Below, in pieces: positions 11,045 to 23,712 of a stretch of 64,000 nucleotides of DNA. The position numbers and the translations under genes were made by a program. The notes beneath the pieces are model-generated. The model had not been told where the DNA came from and did no database searches. It saw only the letters and a program-made list of their open reading frames with translations. The DNA is from Ophiosphaerella korrae. Lineage: Eukaryota > Ascomycota > Dothideomycetes > Pleosporales > Phaeosphaeriaceae. The stretch covers positions 248,001-312,000 of the forward strand of contig JALNQF010000011.1 in the NCBI GenBank assembly GCA_028456385.1. The letters are read 5' to 3'. How positions within the stretch are numbered: the first letter of the stretch is position 1; each line of letters begins with the position of its first letter.

Positions 11045-13505
11045 ACCCTCTTGACCAAACACGAATGCCAACATTACTCGTCACCCAGCATACCAAGCTG
11101 CCGTGGTCTCAGCGGAAACCAGAGCAATCGCTGCCCGGCACTCGGGCTCGAGCAGGAAGTCAGGGAAGCTCTGGAGGATCATCTGGTGCATTGCACGTCT
11201 GGGACGAACAGGACAATGTACTATGGAAGCTGGTCTTCGCATTTGCGCCGGGCGCCAAGACAGCAGGTCTGGATTAGTCGATATTGTGATACCCTGTCAC
11301 GGCCGAATTACTATGTAGACAGAATGCTTAAATGAGCATGATCAATACACTCAAATCATGACAAACTGAACCCGTCCTCGCCTGACCCCCCCTCTCCCCC
11401 CATGCCAGTCTTAATTTTTCTTGCGGGCTGGCTCCAGTTTCATGCTAGCTGCCTTGCACACTTTTTCGCAATATCGGGAAAGTGCCCTTGACCAACCCAT
11501 GTGCCTGCCAAGCCACACCAAACAATTTGATCCAGCAATCGATCGAGCCACCAACCATCACGAGTAGCCTCGTGCCGAGCTCCTAATAGTTTACATTCAC
11601 TCCAGGCCGAGGACCAAAAGCAGTATCAAACTCAAAAAGTCATCACCTGATTCCTTTTGTGCGGGTGACACATCTCTCGTGCAATTCTCATCTCAGCCAG
11701 TGAGACCGGTACGAGACACGCGCCCAGTGTGCCCCTATGCACCAGCATCATTGTTTCGCACTCCAGGTCAGACTATCACTGACATGGCGAAACCTTGAGA
11801 CAATCTCCACAACTCACCTTATCCTGTTTGCGTCTATTTCGTCGCTCCTTATCCTTGGCCCGCCTGCGTCACTTGTGCGTAATCCCGAGCATCGCATTCT
11901 TTGATTCCGATGCTCGATCGCTTCCATGCAGACCCTGGTGGCTGTCTCAGTCGACACCAATCATCGCAATCGATCGTAGCGATCGAGCAGTACCCACTGT
12001 TCTTCAGGGATGCCCCATTTGATAGTGATTGGATGAAAATATATTTTGCTGCATGGTGGCGACGCACTGTCAGATGCAGTCAGACTAATACTCTTACATA
12101 GCCTGTTCGGCTTTTGAAAATACCGGCTTGAGGTAGCGCAAACACCAGCTTGTGGGCATTAGGCCAAAGCCAAGCGCCTAATTAGATAATTGGTGTCAGA
12201 AAAAGGCAGAATCAGGTTCTTGCACCCATGGCTTTGCTGCATTATCGATACCGGCACTTTACCAACGTCTGTGTTGCCGGTGTGGATACCGATTGATGGC
12301 GTCGACTAGACACTGTTTTGCGCCAAACCACTATGGAGACAGCCTCACCCTCCGCGCCCCCCCCCATAAACAAACTTGCTTCATTTCACGTCTCTTCACT
12401 AAGCACCAATCGCTCACCTTCCCTTTCTCCAGACTCACATTCTCAGCCACCAAGACTCCCCGCCCAAACTTTCTGCCCAAAACTCTCGGCATTCTGCTGG
12501 ATTCTGTGGGTCACGCACACAAGTTTCGCTCCTGGAATCGATACTGCTCGGCCATATTCTCCGGCCCTTTGCGACAAAAGTGAGTCGTTAGCGTAGACAT
12601 TTGGTTGCTGTCCATCGCCGATGCACCCGGTTAGTCGTTGCCATCGACGATCTCCCGTTCACCTCTAAATCTCGGGCGAAGAAAAAGCGGCTACGAACCT
12701 CCTTTTTCAAGGCAATAAACCAATAAACACACATGCTTAGGTATGCAACGTTTCAACTTGTCAGCTTGGAAAGTTATCCGGATGCATGGTTGTGAGTAGC
12801 TGTTGTCAAATATGGATGATTTCATGCACAACATAGCAGGTGTACAAGTGCCTCAAATACGCTTGAGCCACTTGCATACTCCTAGCGATTCTTTTCAAAC
12901 CACAGTACGGCGTGCATCGGTCGATGCACGGTCTTGGTAATTCTTGCATTCAAGACGCTTATCGAAAATATGTGCCGGTGGCAGCCTGCTCCATCAACTA
13001 GTCAGCGCCACGTTGGCACAGTCACATCGTGGGTGGGAGCCTATAATCTGCCTAAACACGGGCCCTCCACCAAACCTCTGATTTTGTTCATTCACACGTT
13101 GTTAGTCACGACATATTCCCCGAGCATCGCCTATCAGCTTTATCGTATCCCTTACCGTTTTGAGCTTTATTCGCTGTGCCGCTGTTTGAACTTGTTTCAG
13201 CGCTAGGTTGGTGCAGTGTGCAACGCAATGAATGTTTATTACCCACGGAACCGAAAGTCACTCCGTATTCGTGGGTCTTGGTTTGAGATTTGAAGTTACT
13301 TTGACATGGACACGTAATTTGCCCTGTGGAATAGCACGGATCTGCCTTCTCGTGCTGTCAGACGGATAATGGAAGCCACATTCCCCAGGTAAAGCCACAT
13401 CGTGGTGAAACAAGTCTTCTCATTTATTTATATTGATTCGTCAACCCAGTTCATTACAGTAACCATTAGATGTACATATACCCATCCATTTTCCTATTTT
13501 ATTCC
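11045..13505. other. long intergenic stretch, nothing recognised
   Basis: About 2.4 kb with only short, motif-free open frames on both strands. It lies between the stop of the Cys-tail gene and the 3' end of the S41 peptidase gene (both ends are 3' ends), so it should contain two transcript tails. An unannotated non-coding RNA or multi-exon small gene cannot be excluded. Confidence 0.45.
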
Positions 13506-15856
13506 TCAAGGCCACATAATACCATCACCTTGTAACTTCCTATTCCTCAAATCTGTAAACACATCCAATGGGTAATCCTTGGCGCTTAAATCTCTCCTCC
13601 AAGCATGCATCCTCTTGCTAAGCGTCCTATCGTCCACTGTCAACTCTCTCTTTCTCAGAGTATTCGTTGAATGGCCGGCGAGGTCACCGGCGACACAATG
13701 GCTCTTTCCACCCCACGTGGTATCCGCCACAGCCTTCCAAATCGCCGTGACATCAACCGTCATAGCCTTGGTGTACAAGATGCGGCAGTCTGAAGCCTCG
13801 TATACAAACTGCAGCGGTAACCCGTCTTTATCGCTGCCCTTGATATCACCGTCTCTGATGCCATCGCGGAAATTGATATTGATTGACTGACCGGTACTTG
13901 CGCGGTTGAACACGGCATCATTGAAGTATTCGCCCAGTTCAGTCTTGCGCAGGGCCTCGCTTTCCGCCACTGTATTGTTGAGCTCGGTCACGGTGAAGCG
14001 CGCTAGGTCGCGGATGTAGGTCCAGGGAAGGTTGTTGGTGCCCTTAACGCCGCCGATGGCTTGAGTGATGCCGGGGCGTGCTCGCCCACCGAGAGAAATA
14101 TACTTCACGCCCGCACGTTGACGCATCAGCTCGGAGAAGATGGTGCATGTAGATGCGCAGTAACCGTCGGTCACGACGACAATGTCTTTTGCTGCAAAGG
14201 GCTGTTCCTTGTAGTATTTGAGCGGGCCGTAGCCGTGAACGTATACGCCTCCGCTGTTCAAAGGGGTCAAAACGTCCGACAAATTCCAGCGGTAGAGGTT
14301 AGTAAAGTTATCCCCTTTGAAATTAAACCCGGGGCCAAACTTGTCCTTCCAGCTATCAAAGTTCTCCGAGTTGATGTCCAGGTCGCTGCGGTAGTTAAAG
14401 ACTGAGGACCCCACATTGTCATTGAGGTTGTCGAGAGTATCGTTTCCTGAGTTGTAGACTCGTGGGAAGGTTCCGGCTACTTCGGAAAACTTTTGCCCAA
14501 GAACGTCGGTACTTTCAAAGGCGCGGAATCGGTCGGCTGCAGCGTGGTCGACATCGTTGGGGAAGAGAAGTTTGTACAGGTCGTAGCCAAGCAATATAGT
14601 TCCGCCGCCATTGGCCTGCACGTCAACAACTAGCTTCTTCTTGCCGGCAGCCTTCGCTTTAGCGAGAAAATTGGTGGCTGTATTTTGGAATTCAAGCTGT
14701 GCGCTTATGCCGACGAACGATGGGACTGATAGAACAGCGATGTCTGAGTATTCATCTTCGAGGAAATAACCACCAATGAGGTTGTGAATCTCACGGACTA
14801 CTGGAGGTGGATACCCAGGCGCAGGGATCGGCTTCGGCGCAGGAGTTGGAGTAGCAGAAGGAGTTGGAACAGTGCTATTAGGACTAGGAGGCTGTGGTCC
14901 AGTGAGGAAGCGTTTATAGACACTTGCACCGTCTGTAATGCCAGTGAAAGGTACCAATACCTTGGCATAATTTTCGTATTTCCTGCTAGTGCCGTTCTCG
15001 AAAGTGAATTCAGTGGTTGCGCCGGGGTAAACCCAACGCCCTCTTCCACTTCCCGCAAAGGTACCAATACCAGACCCAACTGGGCCGAGCGATACGGTGG
15101 CCAACTCATAGAAGACATTGTTGTACAACGCGTCGCGATCCTGGAGCGAGCCGAGCTGCGCCCATTTTTCCAAAAATTCTTTCGCATCCTGGCCGTTGAT
15201 CTTGCTAATCGCAGATGGTGTAAATGTAGCGTTGCCAAATGATTCGGTCAACACATCGGCATATACATACGCCTTTGGAAGCTCCTTGCCATCTGCGGAA
15301 ACTGACACAATAGGGACCGGTCGTGCGTAGTTGAATACATTGCCAACAACATCTGGAATGTAGACAAAGTGGCCATCGTGTGTACTTTGTAACAAAGTGT
15401 AAAGCTCAAATCCAAACTGATACAGCAAATTAGTCACGAGTGCACGCTGTAGTTAGGCCAAAATGTATTACTTACCGCGAATTCGTTTTCATACTTTCCA
15501 CTCACGACCTTTCCTCTAATCTTCTCCAGCTCGCCCCAGATATCAATGCCCGGCTGTACTTTCTCAGCATACTCCTTTGGCGGATCTTTCAACCAGACAG
15601 TGTTGCTTTGCCATTTGAAGTATGGCACAACGCCGTCCACCAGAGCTAGCGCGGCTGATTGGTTGAATGGGACGGACGTAATACAGTCATAAGCCAATTG
15701 CGCAGGGACAGTAGGAGTTGCAACCGAGCTCTGGGTTGCCACGGAGGCGCTCACCGCCGCACACGGGCTGCCTCCATATTGACGAGATTGGAGAGGCGAG
15801 GAGAGAGCGACCGAAGCGAATGAGAGGCTCGCTAGGGTACCAAAGAAACGAGACAT
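13506..15856 (-). CDS. secreted S41-family serine peptidase (CPAF-like fungal group)
   Basis: Two exons, 15856-15476 and 15416-13506, around a 59-nt phase-0 intron (GTAAGT donor, GACTAAT branch-like site, ATCAG acceptor); 763 aa. The chosen ATG opens a typical signal peptide (MSRFFGTLASLSFASVALSS). An upstream in-frame ATG at 15874 would add six residues and weaken it. After an N-terminal domain of about 300 residues comes a Pro/Thr-rich linker (about 300-335), then the catalytic region with VDVQANGGG near 391 and TDGYCASTC near 543-551, where Ser549 is the likely nucleophile. The family cleaves proteins in the tail-specific/CPAF manner. Fungal members are secreted or act in peptide maturation. 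No substrate can be inferred from the neighbours. Confidence 0.88.
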
Positions 15857-16817
15857 TGTGGTACAACAGCACATCCGCTGCCCCGATTGCTCTTAAAGGA
15901 AAAGAAGCAAAAGTTGGCTGGCAAGTTCTCACAATCTAGCACGTTCGTCACTTTCACCTTATATGCTTTTAATTCATCGGTCATTTACCGCAGACCTGGG
16001 TACGCACGAGGCTCAAGCTTTTTTTAAAGTCTCATTTGATAGACATCATAGCTGCAGCTACCTTGTCCAAAAATCCTTGTTCGCAAGGACAATACGAAGA
16101 AACGCAGCAAATGAGCGACGGTTCGTTCATCGCCGCTAGATCAATTCGGGTGCTAGGTTGCTCAAATTGGAAGTTGGAAACTGGTTCACGGACTAGGATA
16201 ATCATGCGGACGTGTTGCCCAAAGGTCCGACTCTAGTCAGGAACTTCAGGTCTTCAAGCATTGTTCCTAGAGTTTCCCCTATTCCCCTAATCTAAATGAG
16301 GAAGGTGAGGTTAGATCCGGAGCCGCATCTGCATTGCTCATTTCATCAAGGACATCTATTCATTACCTTTCCGTTCTTGCGAAAGCAGTTGCCTGATTGG
16401 TTTTGGTGTTGCAGGCGATTAAAGGGCGTTGAGTGAAATCAATCCTTAGCAAAATCGGCTTGTTCCATTATGATTGACAGGACATAGAAATCAGAGGTGG
16501 TTTGAAGGCCTATAGAATTTTACTTGAGGGTTGATTTTATGCACGCTGGAAAGTCTTTGAGGGGTTTTTGTTTTCATTCTAGCAGTAGGCAGCACGACAT
16601 CGCAGCCTATTGACCTTTTCCATGTTATGGACTGATCTTAGGAGGGTACTTGGTTGCAAGAGGCTGAAAAATTCATTGAATACCTTACTATAACGTTCTA
16701 ACTAAGGTCTCCATTATATACTTTTGTAGAGGACACGTACTTTTCTTTCTTCTAAGGCTTGGGTAAAGCCCAAGCCCATAACATTCCACACAATACACCA
16801 ACTTCAGCTCGAGGTGG
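15857..16817. other. intergenic between S41 peptidase and Zn2Cys6 gene
   Basis: About 960 bases without a supportable gene. The left end holds the S41 promoter and the right end the 3' tail of the transcription factor gene. Moderately AT-rich. Confidence 0.5.
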
Positions 16818-19714
16818 TCATGCTCCTTGATTCTGGACCTCGTAATTTTCCATACTATAATCACCCGTTTCAAAGGATGGTAGTGGATTATATTGATCAA
16901 AGGTCGTGAATATATATCCTGGAAATTTTGCTCTGTAACTACCCAAGTAATCCGAGGGGTCTTCTCTTGAGCCCGGATAGGCATGCAGCATCTGATCTGG
17001 GTCAAAATGAACCTGGTTTTCTGGGAACCCGTAATCATTCTGGGGATCATGTGTGGTTGTGTGATGTGCGTCGGAACCTGCAGCCATGGCGTTGGCTTGG
17101 GCATCTTCCTGAAGAAGGTCTGAGATGTCCTGCAGAAGCTTTAGTATCAATAAAATCGCGAAGGAAAGATTGTCAAGGAATTCTACTCACCATCTTCAGA
17201 TTCATATTTTGTGCTTTCAACAAATTCATTACAAGCGAGTATGCACGCTTTGCCATTTCATTATTTGTACTCATGATGCGCAGCCATCGGAGCAATTTCT
17301 TCAACGACGAGACGATCTCTTCGCGGCCATGGTGGAGCTGTATTACTTCGACGGACACTCCAAGGAGCAGAATTACTAGGCTCTGCATGATGGTGTGTAC
17401 CATATTCCACCAAGGCCCTGTTATGTACAACACCGTGGGATTCAGTTGTGGATCGTCGGGCCAAAGTCTGGCAACAGCTTTTGCCGCCCCCACACAGGTG
17501 AGTGCTGTTTTTCGGTTCATTTCACTTGATTCAGCAGTCTGATTTACGATACGCCGGTCAAGTCTGCAAAGGCATGGCCGCGTGATCAGGATTAGAGTAG
17601 TATTGTAGAGGATGTTGAGGGTGGTTCTTTCGCGCACAAATCGTTGGTCGGTACCTGTTCCACGTGTATAAAAACTGAGTTTCGTGGGTAATGACATTGC
17701 CCACATTTCAAGTTTATCAGTCAGTTGGATAATTTTCTGTTGAATGCGCTGCCAAGACTCGCCAACTGTGTTCGCAGTGTACAAATCCAAACTATCCTGA
17801 GTGATTTCACCCAACTGGATGAGGTTTTTTTGATAAGTAGCAGAATTTGCCGGCTCGGGGCCTGGCGTAATGAAGTCAGGTCTCAGCTGGGTTGCCGAGA
17901 CTAGGGTGTTATCGAACATGACCGGTTCCTTTTGAGCCAGAAGGTTGGTATAAGCGTTCGACTCACCGCTAAGCCGCGAGTCGGTAATGGCTTCTTCGAT
18001 GTCATTTGTACTGAGGGGCAGCGGGAGTTGTACTGAACAGGCCCTGTTGATGCAGATATTGGGTCTGCCTGTCATGACAGCCAGAAGGGTTTCAAGGATA
18101 TGGTGAGCCCACCAGATCTGAGCTAAAATTTCCTCGTCTGCAATGCCTGATTCACGGTCTTCATCGCGAATGTGAGGTCCAAGCGCGTACCCAAATCTAA
18201 TTGCCATACCTGACAAGATCCAGGCCCGATTGATGTGGCCAATGGTCATGTAATACAAGGACAACAAGCCTGTATTCGTTCAGACCTAATTGAGACATGT
18301 GTAATCTTCTTTGACTTACCAGTGATTTGTATTTGAGGAAGATCTGGGTGCGTGAACCACCAAGGATCCTTCAGACTGAGTGTCCACGCTCTTGAGTGGT
18401 AGACGATATGATCACGGGCATCGCCACGCCAGTTGGCTAAAGTCAGATGGGAATACATTGCCCCAATGGCAAACACTATATTCAACTGTGCTGTCCACTT
18501 TGTTGATAGTTTGTGAGGTTTACCGTGGTTTATTGCATCATAATCTACGATGCTAGTGGTAAGCGCTAAGGTTACGTAGTGTTGAGGCATGCATGCATCC
18601 CGGGCTCACATACAAGCATAGAATTGGTTGATAAAGGCATTCTTTGCCAAGAAGGGAAAAGAGCTATGGGAACTCTCCATGTACGCTTTGACCAGTCGTT
18701 CTGCGTCTTCGAAGGCAGGAAGCTCGAATGGATTCGCTTCAAGATCTAATTGACAGGGCTCATCGTCAAGAAAGAAGCTTGCTTCATTGGTATGCATCAA
18801 TACTTCAGGTGACTTGAATTGACGGTATCTGAACGCGGCTAAGCGCTCGGTTGCTGCACCCGTGTGTTCGGTCACTGCACTCGTGTGCTGCCCTGCTGGC
18901 CCGTATGGCCCGTATGGCCCTGTATAGTCTTGGTTGGCACCACGTGTTTGCAGGCTGTGGAGCCATTGAATCTCCGACGGTTTGCCAATGAAACCTGTTT
19001 CCTCATCGGGTATGATGCCTTCATCCACCGAGTCGAGGTCTGCCGAGCTCCCTACCTCGGTGCTTGCATACACCTCTTCTCCCTGCTGGGTATCGACCTC
19101 AACCTCGTGTATGCTGTCTTCATCCACCAGGTCGGGGTCTGCCAGGCTCTCTACCTCGGTGCTTATATGCACCTCTTCTCTCTGCTGGGTATCGACCTCA
19201 GCCTCGTGCTCATCATGTTCTTCCGGCGAGTTTTGTAGTGTAGCCGCAGCCCCAGCAACGTCGTCAACAACCTATATGTCATCAGTAACTCTGGTTTGGG
19301 TATGAAACGAGTTCTCACTGATGCGAGCAGGTCGTCTATTCGTCTCCGCTCTTCTGGAGCAATATGGGCCCTCAGGTCTCGGAGAAGGGCAATCATGTCC
19401 TGGTTCTGGCCTGTGGCACTGCGAGGATCAACGGCGAGGAACCCTCACGGAGAACATGGGACATACGTTTTGAGCCGGTCCTTGCGGCTTAATAAATAGA
19501 CACATTCAGTACCGCTACGAGCACAATTGACACATTGTGGAGTTGCGCCGTTGCACTTGGTTTTCCGGCTTCGACAACTTACACAAGCACGACTGACCCT
19601 GCCCTGTCGGCTGAGGCTGGGATCTGGGGGCGGCTCACGTTGCTTTTGGCGTAATCTCGGAATGGCAACTTTGGCAGGACCAGAAGGAAATGGGGGGGCC
19701 AGATACATGTCCAT
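16818..19714 (-). CDS. Zn2Cys6 transcription factor with fungal-specific TF domain
   Basis: Six exons: 19714-19467, 19418-19319, 19271-18614, 18565-18320, 18269-17191 and 17129-16818. The five introns are 47-61 nt and every junction keeps frame; 880 aa. Residues 44-71 form a C-x2-C-x6-C-x6-C-x2-C-x6-C binuclear zinc cluster followed by RKDRLK. A short Leu/Arg helix (exon 2) and an acidic Glu/Asp/Gln-rich linker with a 33-residue tandem repeat follow. Then comes the fungal_trans middle homology region, with LNIVFAIGAMYSHL and YYMTIGHINRAW-type motifs. The Asn/Gln/Tyr-rich C-terminus could activate transcription. Such proteins are nuclear regulators of catabolic or secondary-metabolism genes, and the target is unknown. 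It looks intact. The small 5' introns are the least certain part. Confidence 0.85.
19021..19206 (-). repeat. in-frame tandem duplication in the regulator's acidic linker
   Basis: Two copies of about 87-99 bp at an offset of 99 bases (19021-19107 and 19120-19206) encode repeats of the form EVDTQQxEEV..STEV.S.AD.D.VDE. The copies differ by scattered substitutions but no frameshift, so the duplication kept coding function. Confidence 0.75.
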
Positions 19715-20190
19715 GGCGGGTTGTGGAGGAGAAATTGAGAGCGAAGGAGAGGATCAGCACAAGGAGGAAGAGATTTAAGCCAAGGTCTGGTGTTACCTGA
19801 ACGGCATTTATACAAGGCCATTGGCAGAAGCACGAGGCCGGGAAGGCACTGCTGGGGCAGGCTGTTCGGCGTTTGCAGCCACCAGATTGTGCATGGTGAC
19901 GTAGCCGGCGTGCTGCCTCGCTGCAACTGCGGGTTGGAGATGGCCATGGCCATGAAGGCCTTGCGGGCCTGGGTTTGGGCTTTTAGGGGCATAGGGGTTT
20001 GGGATGGAGGTTGGAGGGTTGGTTGAAGGCGCAGACCGACGACACGTGACCGGGGGCAGCTGATGCACCGGTAGCCGCCGAGCGGTGAGAGCTAAGCAGA
20101 GCTACCCCACCATCCATGACCGGTCCACGGCAAACATGACATGTTAGACTGGACAGACTGCGCAATCGACCCGATGGCCACCCCATCACC
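19715..20190. promoter_or_regulatory. divergent promoter: Zn2Cys6 gene and CAB2
   Basis: 476 bases between the start codons of two divergently transcribed genes. No defined sites were recognised. Confidence 0.4.
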
Positions 20191-21333
20191 ATGACCAGCG
20201 CCACCAGCGCCCAACAGGCTGAGAGCCACTACTTCGCCAACGAGCCGCCGCCCAGGGACCTGGCCGCCAACACCACGCTCGCCCGCGAGTTCATCGGCCG
20301 CCATGCTGCAGACGACCGCCGCGTGGTGCTGGTCACCTCGGGCGGCACCACGGTGCCCCTCGAGACCCAGACGGTGCGCTACATCGACAACTTCTCCGCC
20401 GGCACGCGCGGCGCCACGAGCGCCGAGTACTTTCTTGCCCACGGCTATGCCGTCATGTTCCTGCACCGCCAGTTCTCGCTGCTGCCCTACTCGCGCCACT
20501 ACTCGCACAACACCCACTCATTCCTCGACTACATGAAGGAGGAGGATGGCCGCGTCGTCGTCGACGAGCAGCACCAAGACGAGATGCTGCGCGTGCTGCG
20601 CCAGTACGCCGCCGTCAAGCGCGACAACAAGTTGCTGATCCTGTCCTACGTTACCATCACCGAGTATCTGTGGAACCTGCGCGAGGTTGCCAAGCTGATG
20701 CGCCCCCTGGGCTCCACTGCCATGTTCTACCTCGCCGCTGCCGTCTCCGACTTCTTCGTCCCCCAGGACCGCATGGTCGAGCACAAGATCCAGTCCAACG
20801 AGGAGTTCCTGGGCACCGCCACCGGGCCTGTGGGGAAGCCGCCAGCTGCGCGCACCGAAGGCAAGAGTCTGATCATCGACCTCGAGCCTGTGCCAAAGTT
20901 CCTCAAGCAGCTCGTAGACGGCTGGGCCCCTGAGGCCATGATTGTGAGCTTCAAGCTGGAGACAGACCCTTCGTTGCTGGTCGCAAAGGCCCAATACTCG
21001 CTGAACAAGTACTCGCATCATCTGGTCATTGGCAATCTGCTCCACACCCGAAAATGGGAAGTCGTCTTTGTGTCAGACTTGGACGGAGAGAAGTGGATAC
21101 GAGTCCCTCGCAGCCGCAGAGCAAAGAGCTTCTCTGGCTTGCAGTCCCTGGTAGGTTCGGCCGACCAACAGGCCACCAAGGAGGACGCTGATGCAGACGA
21201 ATCCCTCGGAACCACTGGAGACGTTTCTCAAGGTGAGCCAGCGATGGAGATTGAATCCGTCATCATTCCAGAGATCGAGCTGTTACACTCCAAACTCATT
21301 CAGCGAGCTCGGGCAAGAGCTGGAAACTCGTAG
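20191..21333 (+). CDS. CAB2: phosphopantothenate-cysteine ligase (PPCS)
   Basis: Intronless, 380 aa. It joins 4'-phosphopantothenate to cysteine, using a nucleotide triphosphate, in the second step of coenzyme A synthesis; it is cytosolic. Hallmarks of the eukaryotic PPCS fold are visible: VLVTSGGTTVPLE with the following RYIDNFSAGTRG near residues 47-73, LAAAVSDFF near 178-186, and the C-terminal VIGNLLHTRKWEVV segment near 285. The ATG at 20191 is followed by a short Ala/Ser/Thr lead, and length matches the fungal enzymes. The acidic, Gln/Asp-rich stretch near 330-350 is a normal variable insertion. It is a housekeeping gene, very GC-rich in its 5' half, divergent from the Zn2Cys6 regulator, and shows no damage. 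Confidence 0.93.
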   Translation: MTSATSAQQAESHYFANEPPPRDLAANTTLAREFIGRHAADDRRVVLVTSGGTTVPLETQTVRYIDNFSAGTRGATSAEYFLAHGYAVMFLHRQFSLLPYSRHYSHNTHSFLDYMKEEDGRVVVDEQHQDEMLRVLRQYAAVKRDNKLLILSYVTITEYLWNLREVAKLMRPLGSTAMFYLAAAVSDFFVPQDRMVEHKIQSNEEFLGTATGPVGKPPAARTEGKSLIIDLEPVPKFLKQLVDGWAPEAMIVSFKLETDPSLLVAKAQYSLNKYSHHLVIGNLLHTRKWEVVFVSDLDGEKWIRVPRSRRAKSFSGLQSLVGSADQQATKEDADADESLGTTGDVSQGEPAMEIESVIIPEIELLHSKLIQRARARAGNS

Positions 21334-22376
21334 CATTATTACAGACGGCAAGGCAGTTTGAATACTCACCTACGTTCAATGTCGTAGTGGTCAGAGCCTA
21401 GGCATCCACCATTAGAGGTTCCATGTCCTGATGCCGTGACCTTGGATGACTTACATCAGCCAATGTAGTTGAAATAGAGTCACTAGTACCTGAAGAACAA
21501 TGATATTCACGTCATAATATTCTAAGCTTATTGCTGGAAGGTACGGTATCATTTCTAAGCGTCTCTTTCACGCTCGAGAATATCATCGAGCTCACCCGTT
21601 TGCCTCTTGCGCCATCCATGCTCCAAATCACTTCTTGACATGGGTAGACTCAGGTTCACAGTTTCCTCTCTAGCAGCCTATTTACAGGCACCTACTTTGG
21701 CTGGTTTTCGAGGTCATCAACTATCTTTGTATCAGTATTCCGACAACAAACCCAGGAACTTGGCTGGATAGAACTGTCAAGCTAAAAAGGACCAAGTTGA
21801 ATTAAACAGTGAACAAACTAGCAAGCCAGGCAGAGGCTGTGGGCAATGGTAGTCTTTGAGGCCAAGGCGATTGATTGACAAAACTGGAGTAACGAAAAAA
21901 TCGAGATCCTAACATGAGCCAACTGCCTCATCATGGTTTCCGTCCTGTCTGACCTATTCAAGCTTCGGAAATGGCAGAACTTCATTCAGCTCGAGTGCTG
22001 AGCATGTATTAAACAGTTGAATTAGTTGACAATCTTTCGTCTGTAGCAGGGCTGAAGTGAAAAGAGGGATCCGCGAATTGGCCTACGCATATATGACAGG
22101 GGTTTGACCACATCGACATTCACTGCCGCGATTATTTGCGAACTTAGGATTCGTATTCTATAGTTGGATGAAACTCCGGAGGTGGGTAAGATTATGCCAA
22201 AAGGTAATTAATTGTTTTCTTTAAAAAGTAGAATTGACAAAAATATCTCGGCGTTCCGAATCAAACCGCCGAATTTACGCATGATATAAATACAGAGAAA
22301 CTAAAAGGAGCAACATCCACCCTATCCAACACGCAGCCATCTACCATACCAACCCCCTTAACTCTACAAGATTCGC
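21334..22376. other. intergenic, nothing recognised
   Basis: About 1 kb between two convergent 3' ends. Only short motif-free open frames. Confidence 0.5.
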
Positions 22377-22871
22377 CTAGCAAACCGCGAAATTGTTGCC
22401 ACCAATGTGATACATGCAACCCACATAGCCATAATTGTTGTCCATGACAACACGGAACTTGCCTCCGCTGCCAGAAAACCAAGCAGGGTTGGACAGCGGC
22501 TGAATCCACAACTGGGTCGTAGTCGCGGGGAAAAGAACCGTATTTTCGGACCTCCCACCAAACTCGTGGGGAAAGACGCGCAGATCATTTGGGTTGGTGG
22601 GGAAAAGGCGGCGTACGGTGCGGGGGTTGAAGATGGCTTCCGAGATGTCGGCGCTCTTGTTGGGAAGTCAGTGTGGTGAGCAATTACCAGGGGGGGAAGG
22701 GGAGCTAAGTTGATTTTAACTAACAGTGAAGGCGGTTCCGTCGCAAGTGATGGTGGCGGGGATTTAGGCACGGGCAACGAGTTCCTTGTCTGCGCTTGCA
22801 ACATCTGCAGTGGGCAGAGCGAATGAGGTGGCTACGAGGCCAAAGAAGACAGCAGCAGGCTTGAAGAGCAT
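22377..22871 (-). pseudogene. small secreted RNase T1/N1-like protein gene with early nonsense codon
   Basis: From the ATG at 22871 a clear signal peptide (MLFKPAAVFF, ending ALPTAD) is read, but codon 36 is TAA (22764-22766). The same frame continues into a Cys-containing strand (TITCDG). A probable intron follows (about 22699-22732 to 22680; GTTAGT donor, AAG acceptor), then about 95 codons to the TAG at 22377-22379. That last part has an RVV strand followed by CMYH and GNNF..C, the pattern of the guanyl-specific fungal RNase fold with its catalytic-site His and closing disulfide. An active relative would be a secreted RNase, possibly effector-like. As read, the product stops after 35 residues, so I call a pseudogene; a sequencing error or stop readthrough is possible. 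The weak splice sites lower confidence in the exact model. Confidence 0.6.
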
Positions 22872-23712
22872 GGTGAGGACTTGGTAGTGGATTGTATTGG
22901 GTGGGGAGTGGTAGATGAAAGCGTTGGATCGAAGTGTGGGATGGAAGTGCTGAATGAAGTTGTTGGTGGACGAGATATTTCCATCTCAAGGCATGTACTC
23001 ATACATTTTCATTGCATCCGTCTGTGCTATTTTGAGTGTCAGTAACATTGCCCAAATTTGGCTCTACCCAGTCTGTCGGACTATGTTATTACGCAAAGTG
23101 GAGATAGAGTGGGAGGGAGTCCAAAAGATTCCTACGAAATTCCTATACTTGGATCAGCACGTCCATGATTTGAAGTAAATCTCGGAATTGCAAACCATAC
23201 GGTGAGATCTTGAAATTGGTTGTTGTTCCTGAATGTGAGGTTGCTCAGCGCATTCTTGGCTTGGGAATCGGATTGCCTGCACGGTCAGCTTTCTGGGACA
23301 AGCCATGACATTCTTGCTCACTTTAGTGAAGCAGACCTCTGTATGGAAATAATGTGAATATTTACAACTGGAATCTGATTTAGCTATTGTTGTATAACTT
23401 GGATAACTCCTTTGAATTCGAACAGCTCCATTCGACAACTGCGTTGACATGAGTTGGTTTGCTCCTCAGCAAGTTGGGCAAGCCTTTTTCGTCAACGATA
23501 ATTTCTTCGTTCTTCTTGGTCCTGAGGCAAATATCCTGCCATGTGGTATGATAGTGAGACCTTTTAACTTGAAAGGGCGCTTCATGTAATTGATGTATAC
23601 GACAAGGACATTAAGGTGTCCAGTAGGCATTATTTGTTAAGCCGCCAGCATGAAATTCTGTTACTATTTTGGTGCTCGGGACCAGATGCCCCGGCGTGTG
23701 CTTCAGTATCCA
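22872..23712. other. intergenic, nothing recognised
   Basis: About 840 bases with short open frames only. It contains the promoter of the RNase-like gene and the 3' tail of the MFS gene. Confidence 0.45.

Noticed and set aside
11795..13206. Several 60-96 codon plus-strand frames in the long gap
   Set aside because: They use different frames and do not join through splice sites into one product; no motifs.
13506..19714. S41 peptidase as part of a ribosomal-peptide (ustiloxin-type) pathway
   Set aside because: No precursor with repeated core peptides and no UstY-type or tyrosinase-like gene lies nearby.
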